A stretch of 64,000 nucleotides of DNA from contig CAZQHK010000028.1 in the NCBI GenBank assembly GCA_964593455.1, forward strand, positions 1 to 64,000, read 5' to 3'. Position 1 is the first letter of the stretch. The number at the start of each line of letters is the position of its first letter. The notes beneath the pieces are model-generated. The model saw nothing but the letters and a program-made list of their open reading frames with translations. It had not been told where the DNA came from and searched no databases. The stretch is from CAZQHK01 sp964593455 (GTDB lineage Bacteria > Muiribacteriota > CAYSPT01). A program made the position numbers and the translations under genes. This document shows, piece by piece, positions 24,061 to 33,494 of this stretch.

Positions 24061-26331
24061 GTGCACATAACAAAAACAACATTGGTCGCCACGATAATCA
24101 TCTGCTTTTTGCTGGGTATGGTAGGGTATCAAATCGTTCTCTCTGTAGCGGGAATCAAATTGGAGCGGGTGGAGGAGCAACCGGAACTGGCCCTCGATCC
24201 TGAAAAGGCACCAGTGGATTTCTCGGATCAACCGTTGATTGAGGTCGTCGGCGATCAGGATGAAGGGGAGAGTGTGGATGCGCAAACCCCGGCGTCGGTA
24301 TCAAGTACCCTGGAAACCGGGACGCCTCAGGGTGAAACGATGGAGGTCGTTATAGTCAGTGATGCTCCCGATATTCCGGAAGAAGAGGGACGCCGCATCT
24401 TCACCGCGCTCGGATTCACGTCAAGTTATCTAGGCGGCAACCGGCTCCTCAAGATAAATGATGTCACCGCTCGCGGCAGTGGTGGGGCCTTGAAATACGA
24501 TCCGCTGGTGATGCTTGAAGAAAATGAATTTGTTGTTTTGAAACAGCTTATGGAGTCTCCCGAGGGCCGGCAGGGCAAAGCGGCTCTTTCCCTGGCCGAC
24601 CAGTTGTTCAGGATATACCTCACGAGAGATTCGCTTCCACGCTATTTTTGGGAACACGTCATTCCTACTCTTCGACCCGGTGATGAGGAAGTTAACAATT
24701 TTTACGACCGGTACAAGGACTATTTCCAGGAAGTAGACGAGCGGTACGCGGCTTTGACAGAGCATTTGAAAGAAACCATCAAGGTGTATCTCATCAGGGA
24801 AAACCTGGTGCGGTTCCTGGCGGCTTCTTTCCAGGAGCTGGCGCTTACCAAAAGGCTTAAACTGTACTGGCCGGAAGCAGCGCCTCCCTGGAAGATCGTC
24901 TCACCGGGAGTTGGTCAGAGGCGTGTCGGGAGAAGGGTAATGAATGCTCTCGTGACTGACGAACACAGTCTGAATGAGAACGAAATTCTCTTTACGCTGG
25001 ATGACCAGGCAGTGGTGGCCGGGACGGCGTTAAGTATGTTAGCCAGCGGAATTCCCATACTGGATCAGTCACATGCCGAGACTGCTTGGGAAACCTTAAC
25101 CAGAGTCCTGCCGCCCGAGGGTGACGGACGGGAAAGCCTGGCTCGATGGCTCGGTAGTTTTCAGCCAGAGTCGCGTGAAGCGGTGGTACATGTGCTGTTC
25201 AATTCACTCGCCCAATCAAAACTGGCGGACAGCGGCATTTCCTACAAGGCGTTTGAGGGTTATACCAGCCGTGAACTCAAACTAATGGCGCTGATCAACG
25301 TATCGTCGACTCTGGCCGGAAAAATCAACGACCGGTTGGCTTCTTTCACGCGGGAAGCGATTGACACACTCCCGCGCTTGATCCAAGGGCTTTCCGAAGG
25401 TTGTTTCAGCTCGGCTACAGCCCTGGATTTGAACATGTTATCCGATGTCATCTGGACTTCACTGGCGTCCTACACCGCCTCTCCTCAATGGCTGCGTGTT
25501 GTTTCCCGTGACCCGTTAAGACATGTTTCTTTGCCTGAAGACCCGAAAGACCTTCAGGGTATTCTGGTGCGGGATATGATCCGGCTCAAGAACCAGCGGA
25601 CGGGGATACGGTTTATTAATTATGGACCTGATTTCTGGTCCAATGCGGCGGGACATCAGATTACAGAGTTGTTGAAGCGCCGGCTTTTCGGAAATCGCTC
25701 CCTGGCTTCGCAGCAAGGAAATTACCTCCTGAAATTTACCAGGACTTCAGGCGGTGTTATCCCCGCCGAATTACCGTCTCCCGAAGACTTGAAGGAAACT
25801 TATGAGGCTAACCGGAACGCGTTCGATATCGGAGACAAATACCGGTTTCGCATCCTGTTCCATCCGGTCCGTGAAGTGGTGGAAAAGGCCCGCCAGGAAC
25901 TGGTTGACGGTATGGAATTCGAGCAGGCGATTTTTACGTATGGAATTATCAAACCGGATTATTTCGACCTGGAATTGTATCCGGCGGAGACCTTGAAACC
26001 CGAGATCTCGCGGGTTTTGAGTGTTCTCGAGAAGGGCGAGGTCAGCCAGATATTCAAGATTCGTCCGCCGGGATACGGTTTTGCCATGGTTCATTTGCTG
26101 GAAAAACAGGGAAAGGGAATCATTCCTTTCGATAATCCCCTGGTTATGGAAGCTCTGCGGACCCATCTCAGCTCCAAGAGCTGGGAGCAGGAAGCGGCCG
26201 GGAACGCCGTGCCCAAAGAAGGCGGGTATGTCAAGAAATTTTCTCTATGGGTTTTTCCTGGAGGCTCTTCGTGGATGGAGAAAGCGTTGACGGAAGCCGA
26301 TGTAATACTTGGCGCTCAGAGGGAAATGTAA
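24061..26331 (+). CDS. Membrane-anchored PpiC/SurA-like periplasmic protein (copy 3)
   Basis: The protein has a membrane segment (about residues 6-27) and a low-complexity linker with many Glu/Asp/Pro residues. A large helical domain and a C-terminal parvulin-like stretch follow (YRFRILFHPVREVVEKARQEL, ISRVLSVLEKGEVSQIFKIR, GYGFAMVHLLE). The architecture and size match the protein at 18900. Start choice: GTG at 24061 has AAGGAG six bases upstream. An ATG at 24040 would add seven residues and has only a weak AGGG. A hairpin leader precedes it. Foldase or chaperone function for exported proteins is likely by family, but isomerase residues are not clearly kept. The next gene encodes a very large secreted protein that might be a client. 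Confidence 0.65.
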   Translation: MHITKTTLVATIIICFLLGMVGYQIVLSVAGIKLERVEEQPELALDPEKAPVDFSDQPLIEVVGDQDEGESVDAQTPASVSSTLETGTPQGETMEVVIVSDAPDIPEEEGRRIFTALGFTSSYLGGNRLLKINDVTARGSGGALKYDPLVMLEENEFVVLKQLMESPEGRQGKAALSLADQLFRIYLTRDSLPRYFWEHVIPTLRPGDEEVNNFYDRYKDYFQEVDERYAALTEHLKETIKVYLIRENLVRFLAASFQELALTKRLKLYWPEAAPPWKIVSPGVGQRRVGRRVMNALVTDEHSLNENEILFTLDDQAVVAGTALSMLASGIPILDQSHAETAWETLTRVLPPEGDGRESLARWLGSFQPESREAVVHVLFNSLAQSKLADSGISYKAFEGYTSRELKLMALINVSSTLAGKINDRLASFTREAIDTLPRLIQGLSEGCFSSATALDLNMLSDVIWTSLASYTASPQWLRVVSRDPLRHVSLPEDPKDLQGILVRDMIRLKNQRTGIRFINYGPDFWSNAAGHQITELLKRRLFGNRSLASQQGNYLLKFTRTSGGVIPAELPSPEDLKETYEANRNAFDIGDKYRFRILFHPVREVVEKARQELVDGMEFEQAIFTYGIIKPDYFDLELYPAETLKPEISRVLSVLEKGEVSQIFKIRPPGYGFAMVHLLEKQGKGIIPFDNPLVMEALRTHLSSKSWEQEAAGNAVPKEGGYVKKFSLWVFPGGSSWMEKALTEADVILGAQREM

Positions 26332-26408
26332 CATAATAATGCAAGAGTAAGGCATCATGAAATTATATAACTGTAACGGAAACATACATATAATAAGATT
26401 CACGAGGC

Positions 26409-26434
26409 AAAACGTTTTATGTGGGAAACGTTTT
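26409..26434. repeat. Paired AAACGTTTT palindromes upstream of the secreted-protein promoter
   Basis: AAAACGTTTT (26409-26418) and GAAACGTTTT (26425-26434) are repeated with a 16-bp period; the second overlaps the -35 box. They look like tandem operator half-sites. Confidence 0.5.
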
Positions 26435-26461
26435 GACGCATATACAATAAATACATATACA
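26433..26461 (+). promoter_or_regulatory. Promoter of the large secreted-protein gene
   Basis: TTGACG (26433-26438), 17 bp and TATACA (26456-26461). The predicted start near 26468 leaves a leader of about 23 nt with GAGGTGA before the GTG. Confidence 0.7.
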
Positions 26462-26490
26462 ACCAAGTACAATGAAAGAGGTGAGCGGTT

Positions 26491-29400
26491 GTGGGAGAAA
26501 GAAAAAGGTGGATAACCTGCGGTAGAGTCATTTCTATTCTTGTTCCGGTTTTGTCGATGCTGGTGATTCAATGTGTCCTGCCGGACCCGTGCGGCGCCCA
26601 GGTGTTCAACATGCAGCGCGGGAACAAGCGTATCCAGTTCAACGCCGGGTCGTACAGCGTCACCACGGACCAACGAAACCCGGAGATCCAGGTCACCGCC
26701 TGGTGGATGAAGCTCTACGACTATTCATATACGGCGAAAACCTGGGCCGACACCAGCCGGACCATCAGCCTCCATGTCCGGAGCACTAGAGGTACCACGC
26801 AGTCCAGCACCTACTACCAGATGTATGACGTCGAGAGCAATTACAGCAACGATACCTATATCAGGCGGTACCGGGAACGAAAAGGGGCCACCTGTTACGC
26901 CCATGACACCGGCACCAAGCAGGCCATGGGAATGGCTGTCTGGGGCTACCGTCGCGATATCGCTTCCTGGAAAGGCTTTTACAATTGGCGGCCGAACAAC
27001 TCTCCGGAGGGCAGCAACAGCGGTAACATGCAGTGGCACGGTTGGAGTTGGCGCACCTTCAACAACAACACGGTCCGTAAAATACAGATCAGGACCTGGG
27101 TGGCCGAATACTCCAACCACGGTAACAGCCACCAGGAGGTCCACTGGCTCAACGGGAGCTCAGTGTCATTGCAGGACAATATCGTCGACCTCAACATGCG
27201 TGAACAGTGGGGGTACGGCCCCCGGTGGTCCCTGCAGTTCGAAGTGGACCAGATCCAGCTCACCTACTCCTATACCGCCACCTACTACTACTCGGTAACA
27301 AACGCCGGCTGGACATCGCCGTATAACGTTGTTGACATGGGCGCCAAAGGGCTTTACTGGGGCAAGATCTGGTGGTCGGAATCTTACACCAACGGGAGCG
27401 ACAAACGGGCCCGTGTTTATGTCCGCACGTCCACGTCTGCCGGCAGCGGTTACGGCAGTTGGATCGAGGTCTATAACGGTGCGCCGCTGATGAAAAAATT
27501 AACCTACCAAAGCGAGAGCCACGAGGGCCGGACCTTCAGCTGGCAGAAACGATACATGCAGATCTACATCAACATGTACAACCCCGCGAGCCATTACCAG
27601 AGCAACAACCGGCCGTATATCAGCAACATGTACGTTGACTATTTCTACGATAACTCCCTCACCTACCCCTGGCGCCACTACAAGGCCCGGATTCTCTGGG
27701 ACGCCAACGGCAGCGAGGGTATGTGGGCGCAGCGCTCATCGGGCGAATGTTCCAACGTTACGTACCGGAACATCAACATCAAAGGGATTTACAGCCAGCA
27801 CATCGAACTGACCAAGTACGACGCCTCGTTCCGTCAGCGTAACTCCAACTACGACATTTCGGTCGACTACCAGGACATGCATGTACGCACCACCCTCGGC
27901 GGCACCTGGTATACAACCTACAACGCCGAAAGCTACATCAGCAACCCCATGATCAGGGCCTGGCGATGGCGGAAAGGCACCTGCTGTTACGCCCACGACA
28001 CCGGCACCAGGATGGCTATGGGAGTCGCGGTCTTTGGTTACCGGCGCGATATCGCCTCCTGGAGAGGTTATTACACGTGGCGGCCGGACAACGATCCGGA
28101 AGGCGATCAAGGCGGTAACATGCAGTGGCGAGGTTGGAACTGGACCACCAGGATGCCCGCCAGCCACAAGGTGAGCAGGTTGCAGATCCGAAGCTGGGTG
28201 GCCGAGTACTCAAACCACGGTAACAGCCACCAGGAGGTCCACTGGTTCAATTCAACCTCTAAACCTAACGGGCAGGACAACATCATCGATCTCAACATGC
28301 GTGAACAGTGGGGATACGGCCCCCAGTGGTCCCTGCAGTTCGAAATATCCCACATGGATGTGGAGTATGACTCCACCTATAAAGCGTACCGGCCAAGCGG
28401 TTACTGGGTGTCGGGCACGAGCGCTTTCGACGCCGGCTCCGAGTACTACAAGTGGGCCATGATAACCTACGCTGACCGGGACCGCTCGGTCAAGGTCTAC
28501 TCCCGGGTCAGCACCTCCACCAGCTTCAGTTCCTGGAGCGCTCAGAGAAGCAATTACTACAACCTCGATGCAGCCTACCGGTACCTGCAATTGAAGGTCG
28601 ACTTTGACAGCGCCGGTACAGGCTATCCGGGTCCGGGCACCTCCGCTAAACTCGACTGGATCTGTGCTTTTTACGGGACAAACCGCAAACCGTATCTCAA
28701 GAACCTGGCTATCAGCAACAATATCCCGTCCGAGTGGGGCGGTGTTGATAAACGAAGCCAGATCAATTACTCCAACCCGGCCCAGGCGGCCACGTTCGCC
28801 ACCTGGAACCCCACCGGTACGATAAACCTCGCCTACGAGACCTACGATCCCGACGGCGACGCCTGCCGGACGTACGACTGGGAGTACAAGTGCGATACCC
28901 TGGGAATCGGCTGGACCGACATCCCCGACAACGAAAAGGGCGGCGACCACGGCGGGTACCGGTCGGCATTTAATACCGCCGCGAGTCCTTACAAGAAGTA
29001 TACCGACCTGACCTGGAACACCTTACCCACGGCCGACGGATTTTATGGGGACCTCACGTTCCGGTTCCGGATAAAGGACGAGCTCTCCGACAATAACCAG
29101 GAAAACCTGATGTCCGATTACAGCGAGAAACAGTTCTTCTGCGACAACAACGAGCCGCCGGTAATCACGGCCGGTTCGTTCCAGGTCCTGCCCGACCCGG
29201 CCTACACCACCGACACGCTGTACGTCAACACCTCCATGTCGGCTTCCGACAGCGACAGTGTCGTTACCGCGTGCCACGCGGAAGCGGACCTGCCGAACAT
29301 GGAGTACCGCTCGTCGTGGACGGTAGGCGGCCAGCAGGTGGGCGACACGGCTCCCGAGCTGGCGCCGGAGAACTACGTCAAGGGCGACACGGTCCGGGTC

Positions 29401-29694
29401 GAGGTGTTCCCATTCGACGGCAAAGAGTTCGGGCAGATGGTGGCTGACGAGCTCACCATCTCCAACAAGCCGCCGGTTATCACCAAGATCGAGCTGACCC
29501 CGTCACAGCCCTACACCACGGACGACATGATGTGTACCGTGGTGAGTTCCGACGACGACGAGTTCATCTGGCGTAACGACGATCTCAAGGGAGCTACGGT
29601 CAACGCCAACCAGGATCCGTCGGGATACGTTGACGGCAATGTAATCACCACCGATGTTGACGGCGACAACGAGTGGGAGTTGCAGTTGAGGTAA
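26491..29694 (+). CDS. Large secreted protein with two copies of a novel aromatic-rich unit and Ig-like tail
   Basis: The 1067-residue protein begins with a signal peptide (about residues 1-35). Two units with a period of 366 residues follow. Each has an about 200-residue block very rich in Trp, Tyr, Asn and Arg (CYAHDTGT, WGYRRDIASW or FGYRRDIASW, WVAEYSNHGNSHQEVHW, LNMREQWGYGP) and an about 150-residue strand-rich module. The DNA of the two units is also nearly identical in places (27103-27250 and 28201-28348). The tail (about 690-1067) holds Ig/cadherin-like repeats with PPVI openings, the last one short. I do not recognise the main unit; a carbohydrate- or surface-binding role is a guess. 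The gene has its own promoter with palindromes and a strong terminator. No sortase, dockerin or membrane anchor is visible. Confidence 0.8.
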   Translation: MGERKRWITCGRVISILVPVLSMLVIQCVLPDPCGAQVFNMQRGNKRIQFNAGSYSVTTDQRNPEIQVTAWWMKLYDYSYTAKTWADTSRTISLHVRSTRGTTQSSTYYQMYDVESNYSNDTYIRRYRERKGATCYAHDTGTKQAMGMAVWGYRRDIASWKGFYNWRPNNSPEGSNSGNMQWHGWSWRTFNNNTVRKIQIRTWVAEYSNHGNSHQEVHWLNGSSVSLQDNIVDLNMREQWGYGPRWSLQFEVDQIQLTYSYTATYYYSVTNAGWTSPYNVVDMGAKGLYWGKIWWSESYTNGSDKRARVYVRTSTSAGSGYGSWIEVYNGAPLMKKLTYQSESHEGRTFSWQKRYMQIYINMYNPASHYQSNNRPYISNMYVDYFYDNSLTYPWRHYKARILWDANGSEGMWAQRSSGECSNVTYRNINIKGIYSQHIELTKYDASFRQRNSNYDISVDYQDMHVRTTLGGTWYTTYNAESYISNPMIRAWRWRKGTCCYAHDTGTRMAMGVAVFGYRRDIASWRGYYTWRPDNDPEGDQGGNMQWRGWNWTTRMPASHKVSRLQIRSWVAEYSNHGNSHQEVHWFNSTSKPNGQDNIIDLNMREQWGYGPQWSLQFEISHMDVEYDSTYKAYRPSGYWVSGTSAFDAGSEYYKWAMITYADRDRSVKVYSRVSTSTSFSSWSAQRSNYYNLDAAYRYLQLKVDFDSAGTGYPGPGTSAKLDWICAFYGTNRKPYLKNLAISNNIPSEWGGVDKRSQINYSNPAQAATFATWNPTGTINLAYETYDPDGDACRTYDWEYKCDTLGIGWTDIPDNEKGGDHGGYRSAFNTAASPYKKYTDLTWNTLPTADGFYGDLTFRFRIKDELSDNNQENLMSDYSEKQFFCDNNEPPVITAGSFQVLPDPAYTTDTLYVNTSMSASDSDSVVTACHAEADLPNMEYRSSWTVGGQQVGDTAPELAPENYVKGDTVRVEVFPFDGKEFGQMVADELTISNKPPVITKIELTPSQPYTTDDMMCTVVSSDDDEFIWRNDDLKGATVNANQDPSGYVDGNVITTDVDGDNEWELQLR

Positions 29695-29728
29695 CCGGGT
29701 TCTGCGTTTTCGGTTACGATTGCACGAA

Positions 29729-29768
29729 AACAGGCGCTTCTCGCGAGTGAAAGCGCCTGTTTTTTTTA
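29729..29768 (+). terminator. Strong intrinsic terminator after the secreted-protein gene
   Basis: AACAGGCGCTT (29729-29739) pairs perfectly with AAGCGCCTGTT (29751-29761), followed by a run of T residues. Confidence 0.93.
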
Positions 29769-29852
29769 TTCCGATATAATTCACAAGAAATCTACGGCCA
29801 TTTCCTTCACTTCGCTACGAAGATTCGTGAATTATTCTGCGTAGTTTCCACC

Positions 29853-29878
29853 ATAACGTTACTTATAAACGTTATAAT
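29853..29878 (+). promoter_or_regulatory. Inverted repeat overlapping a TATAAT before the SGNH-TPR gene
   Basis: ATAACGTT (29853-29860) and AACGTTAT (29868-29875) form a perfect 8-bp dyad with a 7-bp spacer. The right arm overlaps TATAAT (29873-29878). No good -35 is present, as expected for an activator- or repressor-controlled promoter. The AACGTT core is shared with the pair at 26409-26434. Confidence 0.5.
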
Positions 29879-29881
29879 GGT

Positions 29882-32029
29882 ATGGTTCGAGAGGATACTA
29901 TCGAAATAATGACTGAAACAAAGACAGCCCGGAGAACCATCCCGTGGTGGGGCAAGCTTCTTTTGTTGTTCTTTGGGATATGCTTTTTCGTTGTTCTCGA
30001 ACTGGCGCTCGAGTTTTTCAACTGCGGGGATAACGTCGACCTGTTTATTCCTCGGGAGACTTATGAGGAAAACCGGGTCATGACCTGGAACGCCGGATAC
30101 CATCAACGGGCGTTCAATTATATATATCCTCTCTACTATTATCTGCAGCCATTTAATCGGGAAGCTTCGTGGGGTCTTGAGATGCAACATGAGTTTCTGA
30201 CTGAGAAACCGGAAGACGGGTTACGTGTATTTCTCATGGGATCGTCCAGCGTACGCGGCTACCCGTTGGGGAGGGGGTACGCTTTCGGCACCATTCTGGA
30301 AAAAATGTTAAACAGGGCCGCTCCCGACCGTGTGGTCGAAGTGATAAATCCCACCGACGACGCCATGAGCAGCACCATGGTCAGGAGACTGTTTGATGAA
30401 TCTGTGGACTATGAACCGGACGTAATGGTGTTTTATCTCGGCCATAATGAGTTCTACGGTGTCTGCGGGGTGGGCTCCACTATGTTGCCGGGAATGTGGG
30501 GATGGCCGGGGGTTGTTTTTACCTGGCTGCAAAAAACGCGTTTGTATCGATTGATGAAGAATACCCACCGGGAGGTCATGTTCAGGCTCGGCGATCTGCG
30601 GGCTAAAATGCTGGGACATCAGGGCCGTGAGCCTGATAAACCGGTCTCGCTGATAGATAATTTACCCGGGGTCAAGAATATTTCGCCGGCTAACCGGCTT
30701 TCCCGAGCAGCGACAACACGGTTTCGGAACAACCTGGAACACATGGTGAAAACGTCTCTGGATCGTGGGATAACCGTGGTTTTAATGACGGTTGACTCGA
30801 CGCTTAAGAATCTTTATCCTCTCGGCAGCCAGCCGGAGAAAGAGATCCCCGCAGCCACGAGGAAGCAGTGGAAAAAATTGTTCGAGAACGGGCGGCGGTT
30901 TCTAGCTGAAGACCAGGTTTTGGCTGCCGACGACAACCTGCGCCAGGCGGCGGAACTGGCGCCGCTTCACGCGGAAACCTGGTATTTGTGGGGGCTGGCG
31001 TGCCACAAACTGGGGCGCACCGGGGAGGGACTCAAGTATTTGAGACGGAGCCGCGATCTGGACCGGGTTCCTTTCCGGGCCCGTTCCGATATCAATGCCG
31101 TTATCAGGGCCTTGGCTGAAAAATACAGCGACAACAAGAAACTGTTGTTCATCGACACGGAGCACCTGTTTGCCCGAAACTCTACCGGGGGAGTTACCGG
31201 AGCTGATCTGTTTCTGGAACATGTCCATTTCACGTTCAAAGGCAAATTTCTGGTGGCCAGGGAGATTCTCAATGTCCTGGGACAATCCGGGCTGAACCAA
31301 CGGCTGGATTTCGATCTGGATCGTGTTCCGGATAATCAGGAATATTATAAAAAGATATTGGATCTGGGACTTCTGGAAAACCTGTGTGAAACCAATTTTA
31401 TGTTGTCGCTGTATCATGCGTTCCCGTTCAAAAACCAGTACGACGCCAAGTCCAGAATAAAAGAGGAAAAGACCCGGTGGCGCGAGATGAAGAGCAAACT
31501 AAATGAAGCGGAATCAAGGGCAGTGAGCAAAGTGCCCAAGGGGCTTTCCGGCAATGAGAGGGCCTGGGCCATACTCATGGAAGCGGCACGACTTTGGCAT
31601 GTTTGGGGTGCGCCACAGCAAGCGCGGCGGGTACTCAAAAAACTGATCCGGGTAGCGCCTAATTTGTGGTTTGGCCATAACTATATGGGCAAAATCCTGA
31701 TGGATCTACGTCTCCCGGGTCAAGCGGTGAAATCGTTGAAACGGGCCATTTACCTCCACGACCAGTTCGGATGGGATATGGAATTGTACGATAAATTGAA
31801 AACCGACGACCTCTTCGAGGTTGAAAAAGAGTGCGCTCTCCTGGCGGAAGCGTACGCCATAATGGGATACCGCGAAGAGACGGTGAGATGGCTCAGGGAA
31901 GCGGCCCGCCGGGGATTTACGAACTGGGAAAAGACCCTGGACGGTCCGGTTGGCAGGTACGTGGTCAAAGACATGCAGGAACTGATCAAGTTGCTTAAAG
32001 ACGTCAAGCGAACCGAGGTGGGGTTATAA
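29882..32029 (+). CDS. Membrane-anchored SGNH hydrolase with TPR repeats
   Basis: The 715-residue protein has one membrane segment (about residues 20-43) and an SGNH domain with LMGSSSVRG (block I), YLGHNEF (block III) and LEHVHFTFKG (block V). In block V the usual Asp three residues before the His is Glu. TPR-like helices occupy about 325-385 and 550-680 (AETWYLWGLACHKLGRTGEGL, WFGHNYMGKILMDLRLPGQAV). The ATG at 29882 is only 3 bases after a TATAAT, and an ATG at 29909 would give a shorter start with AGAGG some 15 bases upstream. It begins an operon with the radical SAM gene, which follows with no gap. A role in acyl transfer to, or removal from, a surface glycan or lipid is inferred. Confidence 0.82.
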   Translation: MVREDTIEIMTETKTARRTIPWWGKLLLLFFGICFFVVLELALEFFNCGDNVDLFIPRETYEENRVMTWNAGYHQRAFNYIYPLYYYLQPFNREASWGLEMQHEFLTEKPEDGLRVFLMGSSSVRGYPLGRGYAFGTILEKMLNRAAPDRVVEVINPTDDAMSSTMVRRLFDESVDYEPDVMVFYLGHNEFYGVCGVGSTMLPGMWGWPGVVFTWLQKTRLYRLMKNTHREVMFRLGDLRAKMLGHQGREPDKPVSLIDNLPGVKNISPANRLSRAATTRFRNNLEHMVKTSLDRGITVVLMTVDSTLKNLYPLGSQPEKEIPAATRKQWKKLFENGRRFLAEDQVLAADDNLRQAAELAPLHAETWYLWGLACHKLGRTGEGLKYLRRSRDLDRVPFRARSDINAVIRALAEKYSDNKKLLFIDTEHLFARNSTGGVTGADLFLEHVHFTFKGKFLVAREILNVLGQSGLNQRLDFDLDRVPDNQEYYKKILDLGLLENLCETNFMLSLYHAFPFKNQYDAKSRIKEEKTRWREMKSKLNEAESRAVSKVPKGLSGNERAWAILMEAARLWHVWGAPQQARRVLKKLIRVAPNLWFGHNYMGKILMDLRLPGQAVKSLKRAIYLHDQFGWDMELYDKLKTDDLFEVEKECALLAEAYAIMGYREETVRWLREAARRGFTNWEKTLDGPVGRYVVKDMQELIKLLKDVKRTEVGL

Positions 32030-33463
32030 GTGGAAACAGTGGTGTTGCTTAACGCGCGCCGGGAGAACCGGTTGCGGCACGCGCTGCTCGGACCGGAACT
32101 GCCGCTTCGAGCTCTGCTCGCGGGCCGCTATCTGTCCGATCATTGCACCGTTGAACTGCTGGACCCGGCGGCCGACCCCCGGTGGCGTCGCAAGCTTTTC
32201 TCCTGTCTTCGCCGGTCTCCGGTGGCAATCACACTGGTGTTTTCCGACCTGGGTATCGATAGTGGCGGGGATGAACTGAGTCAGGCTGTGGACCTGTCCC
32301 GGTCGGTGAAATCTTTCTGTGGAGTGCCGGTGTTGTGGATGGGAGTGAAGGGGCGGGTCCTGGCCTCGCTGGTGCTCAAGGAAGCATCGGTTCTGGCCGT
32401 GGCCGAGACGGAGACGGCGCTGGCAGCCGCCTGCCGAGCGCTGGTTGAAAAGCAGCCGCTTGATGGTCTGGCCGGTATCTGGACCAGAAATAACCTGGAG
32501 GGCTCGACGGATTGTAGCCCGGCCGATGAGCGATGTGATTTTTTCCCCTTGCCGCTACATCTGCTGCCTATGGAGCGGTATGTGAGGAAGACGGCTTACG
32601 GTCCGCATATCCCCCTGGAAACTTCCCGCGGCTGTTTCGGTTGTTGCGCGTTTTGTAACAATCGCTCGCAGCGGCGCTGGGTGGGAGCTACGGCTGAAGC
32701 GTTGTTCGACGAAGTACGCCGGCTGCATAACCGTTTGGGCGTAAAGGCTTTCTCTTTTATCGATGATAACTTTTTCATGGATTTTCCTCGGGCCGGTACG
32801 TTCTTTGAACTGGTGTTGAAACACAAACTTCCGCTCCGGTTTGATATCCAGGGCGTGAGGGCGGATGTGGTCGATGCTCTCACCCGGGACGAGCTCATCT
32901 TGATGGAACGGGCCGGGTGTGTCAAACTGAGTATTGGAGTGGAGACTGGCTCGAAACGACTCCTCGAGAAGATGGGCAAGAATCTCGATTTGAGCAGCGT
33001 TCTTCATCTGAACCGGCGGTTGAAAGAGTGGACGATTTGTCCGCAGTATCATTTTATCCTGGGGCTTCCGGGAGAGACCAGGAAGGATCTGAAAAAGACA
33101 GTCTCCCTGGTCGACAGGCTACTGATGGACAATCATGAGGCCTGTTTCTACCCGTTTTTCTACCGGCCTATCCCGCAGTCGGCTCTGTGGTCCGAGGTCG
33201 TGGATAAAGTCACTCCCCCGTCCCGGCTGGAGGAGTGGGATGATTTTCTGCTCCGTTGCCGCAAAGAACTGGCACAAGAGGTCTCCTCGCAGGAGTACCA
33301 GGCGCTATACTGTGCCTTGGCCGGGAGGTCGCACCGTGGGTTTATCAAGGCTCCTTGGCTAAGACACAGTCTCGGATTCTATGCTCCTCTTGCCTGGTGG
33401 AGGATAGACCGGGGCTATTGGAGAGCTTTTCCTGAAGTGTGGCTCATGGAGAAGCTCGGTTGA
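32030..33463 (+). CDS. Radical SAM enzyme with degenerate B12-binding-like N-terminal domain
   Basis: The 477-residue protein has a Rossmann-like N-terminal region (about residues 1-135) where B12-binding would sit, but no clear DxHxxG motif. The radical SAM domain carries the 4Fe-4S motif in SRGCFGCCAFC (Cys at positions 1, 5 and 8 of the CxxxCxxC). Typical later elements follow: FSFIDDNFFMDFPRA, VKLSIGVETGS and FILGLPGETRKD. The GTG start is placed directly after the stop of the SGNH gene, with GAGGTGG upstream. The substrate is unknown; the family often acts on lipids, tetrapyrroles or natural products. Its close coupling to SGNH and GT-C-like genes suggests a surface lipid or glycan. Confidence 0.85.
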   Translation: METVVLLNARRENRLRHALLGPELPLRALLAGRYLSDHCTVELLDPAADPRWRRKLFSCLRRSPVAITLVFSDLGIDSGGDELSQAVDLSRSVKSFCGVPVLWMGVKGRVLASLVLKEASVLAVAETETALAAACRALVEKQPLDGLAGIWTRNNLEGSTDCSPADERCDFFPLPLHLLPMERYVRKTAYGPHIPLETSRGCFGCCAFCNNRSQRRWVGATAEALFDEVRRLHNRLGVKAFSFIDDNFFMDFPRAGTFFELVLKHKLPLRFDIQGVRADVVDALTRDELILMERAGCVKLSIGVETGSKRLLEKMGKNLDLSSVLHLNRRLKEWTICPQYHFILGLPGETRKDLKKTVSLVDRLLMDNHEACFYPFFYRPIPQSALWSEVVDKVTPPSRLEEWDDFLLRCRKELAQEVSSQEYQALYCALAGRSHRGFIKAPWLRHSLGFYAPLAWWRIDRGYWRAFPEVWLMEKLG

Positions 33464-33488
33464 TATTCGTTTCTGTTCCATTTATAAT
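33460..33488 (+). promoter_or_regulatory. Near-consensus promoter for a leaderless radical SAM gene
   Basis: TTGATA (33460-33465), 17 bp and a perfect TATAAT (33483-33488). The expected start base, seven after the -10, is the A of the ATG at 33495. Confidence 0.75.
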
Positions 33489-33494
33489 GCGGTG

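Noticed and set aside
28252..28950. Minus-strand frame opposite the large secreted protein
   Set aside because: The plus strand has a signal peptide, repeats and flanking promoter and terminator; the reverse frame has none and is low in complexity.
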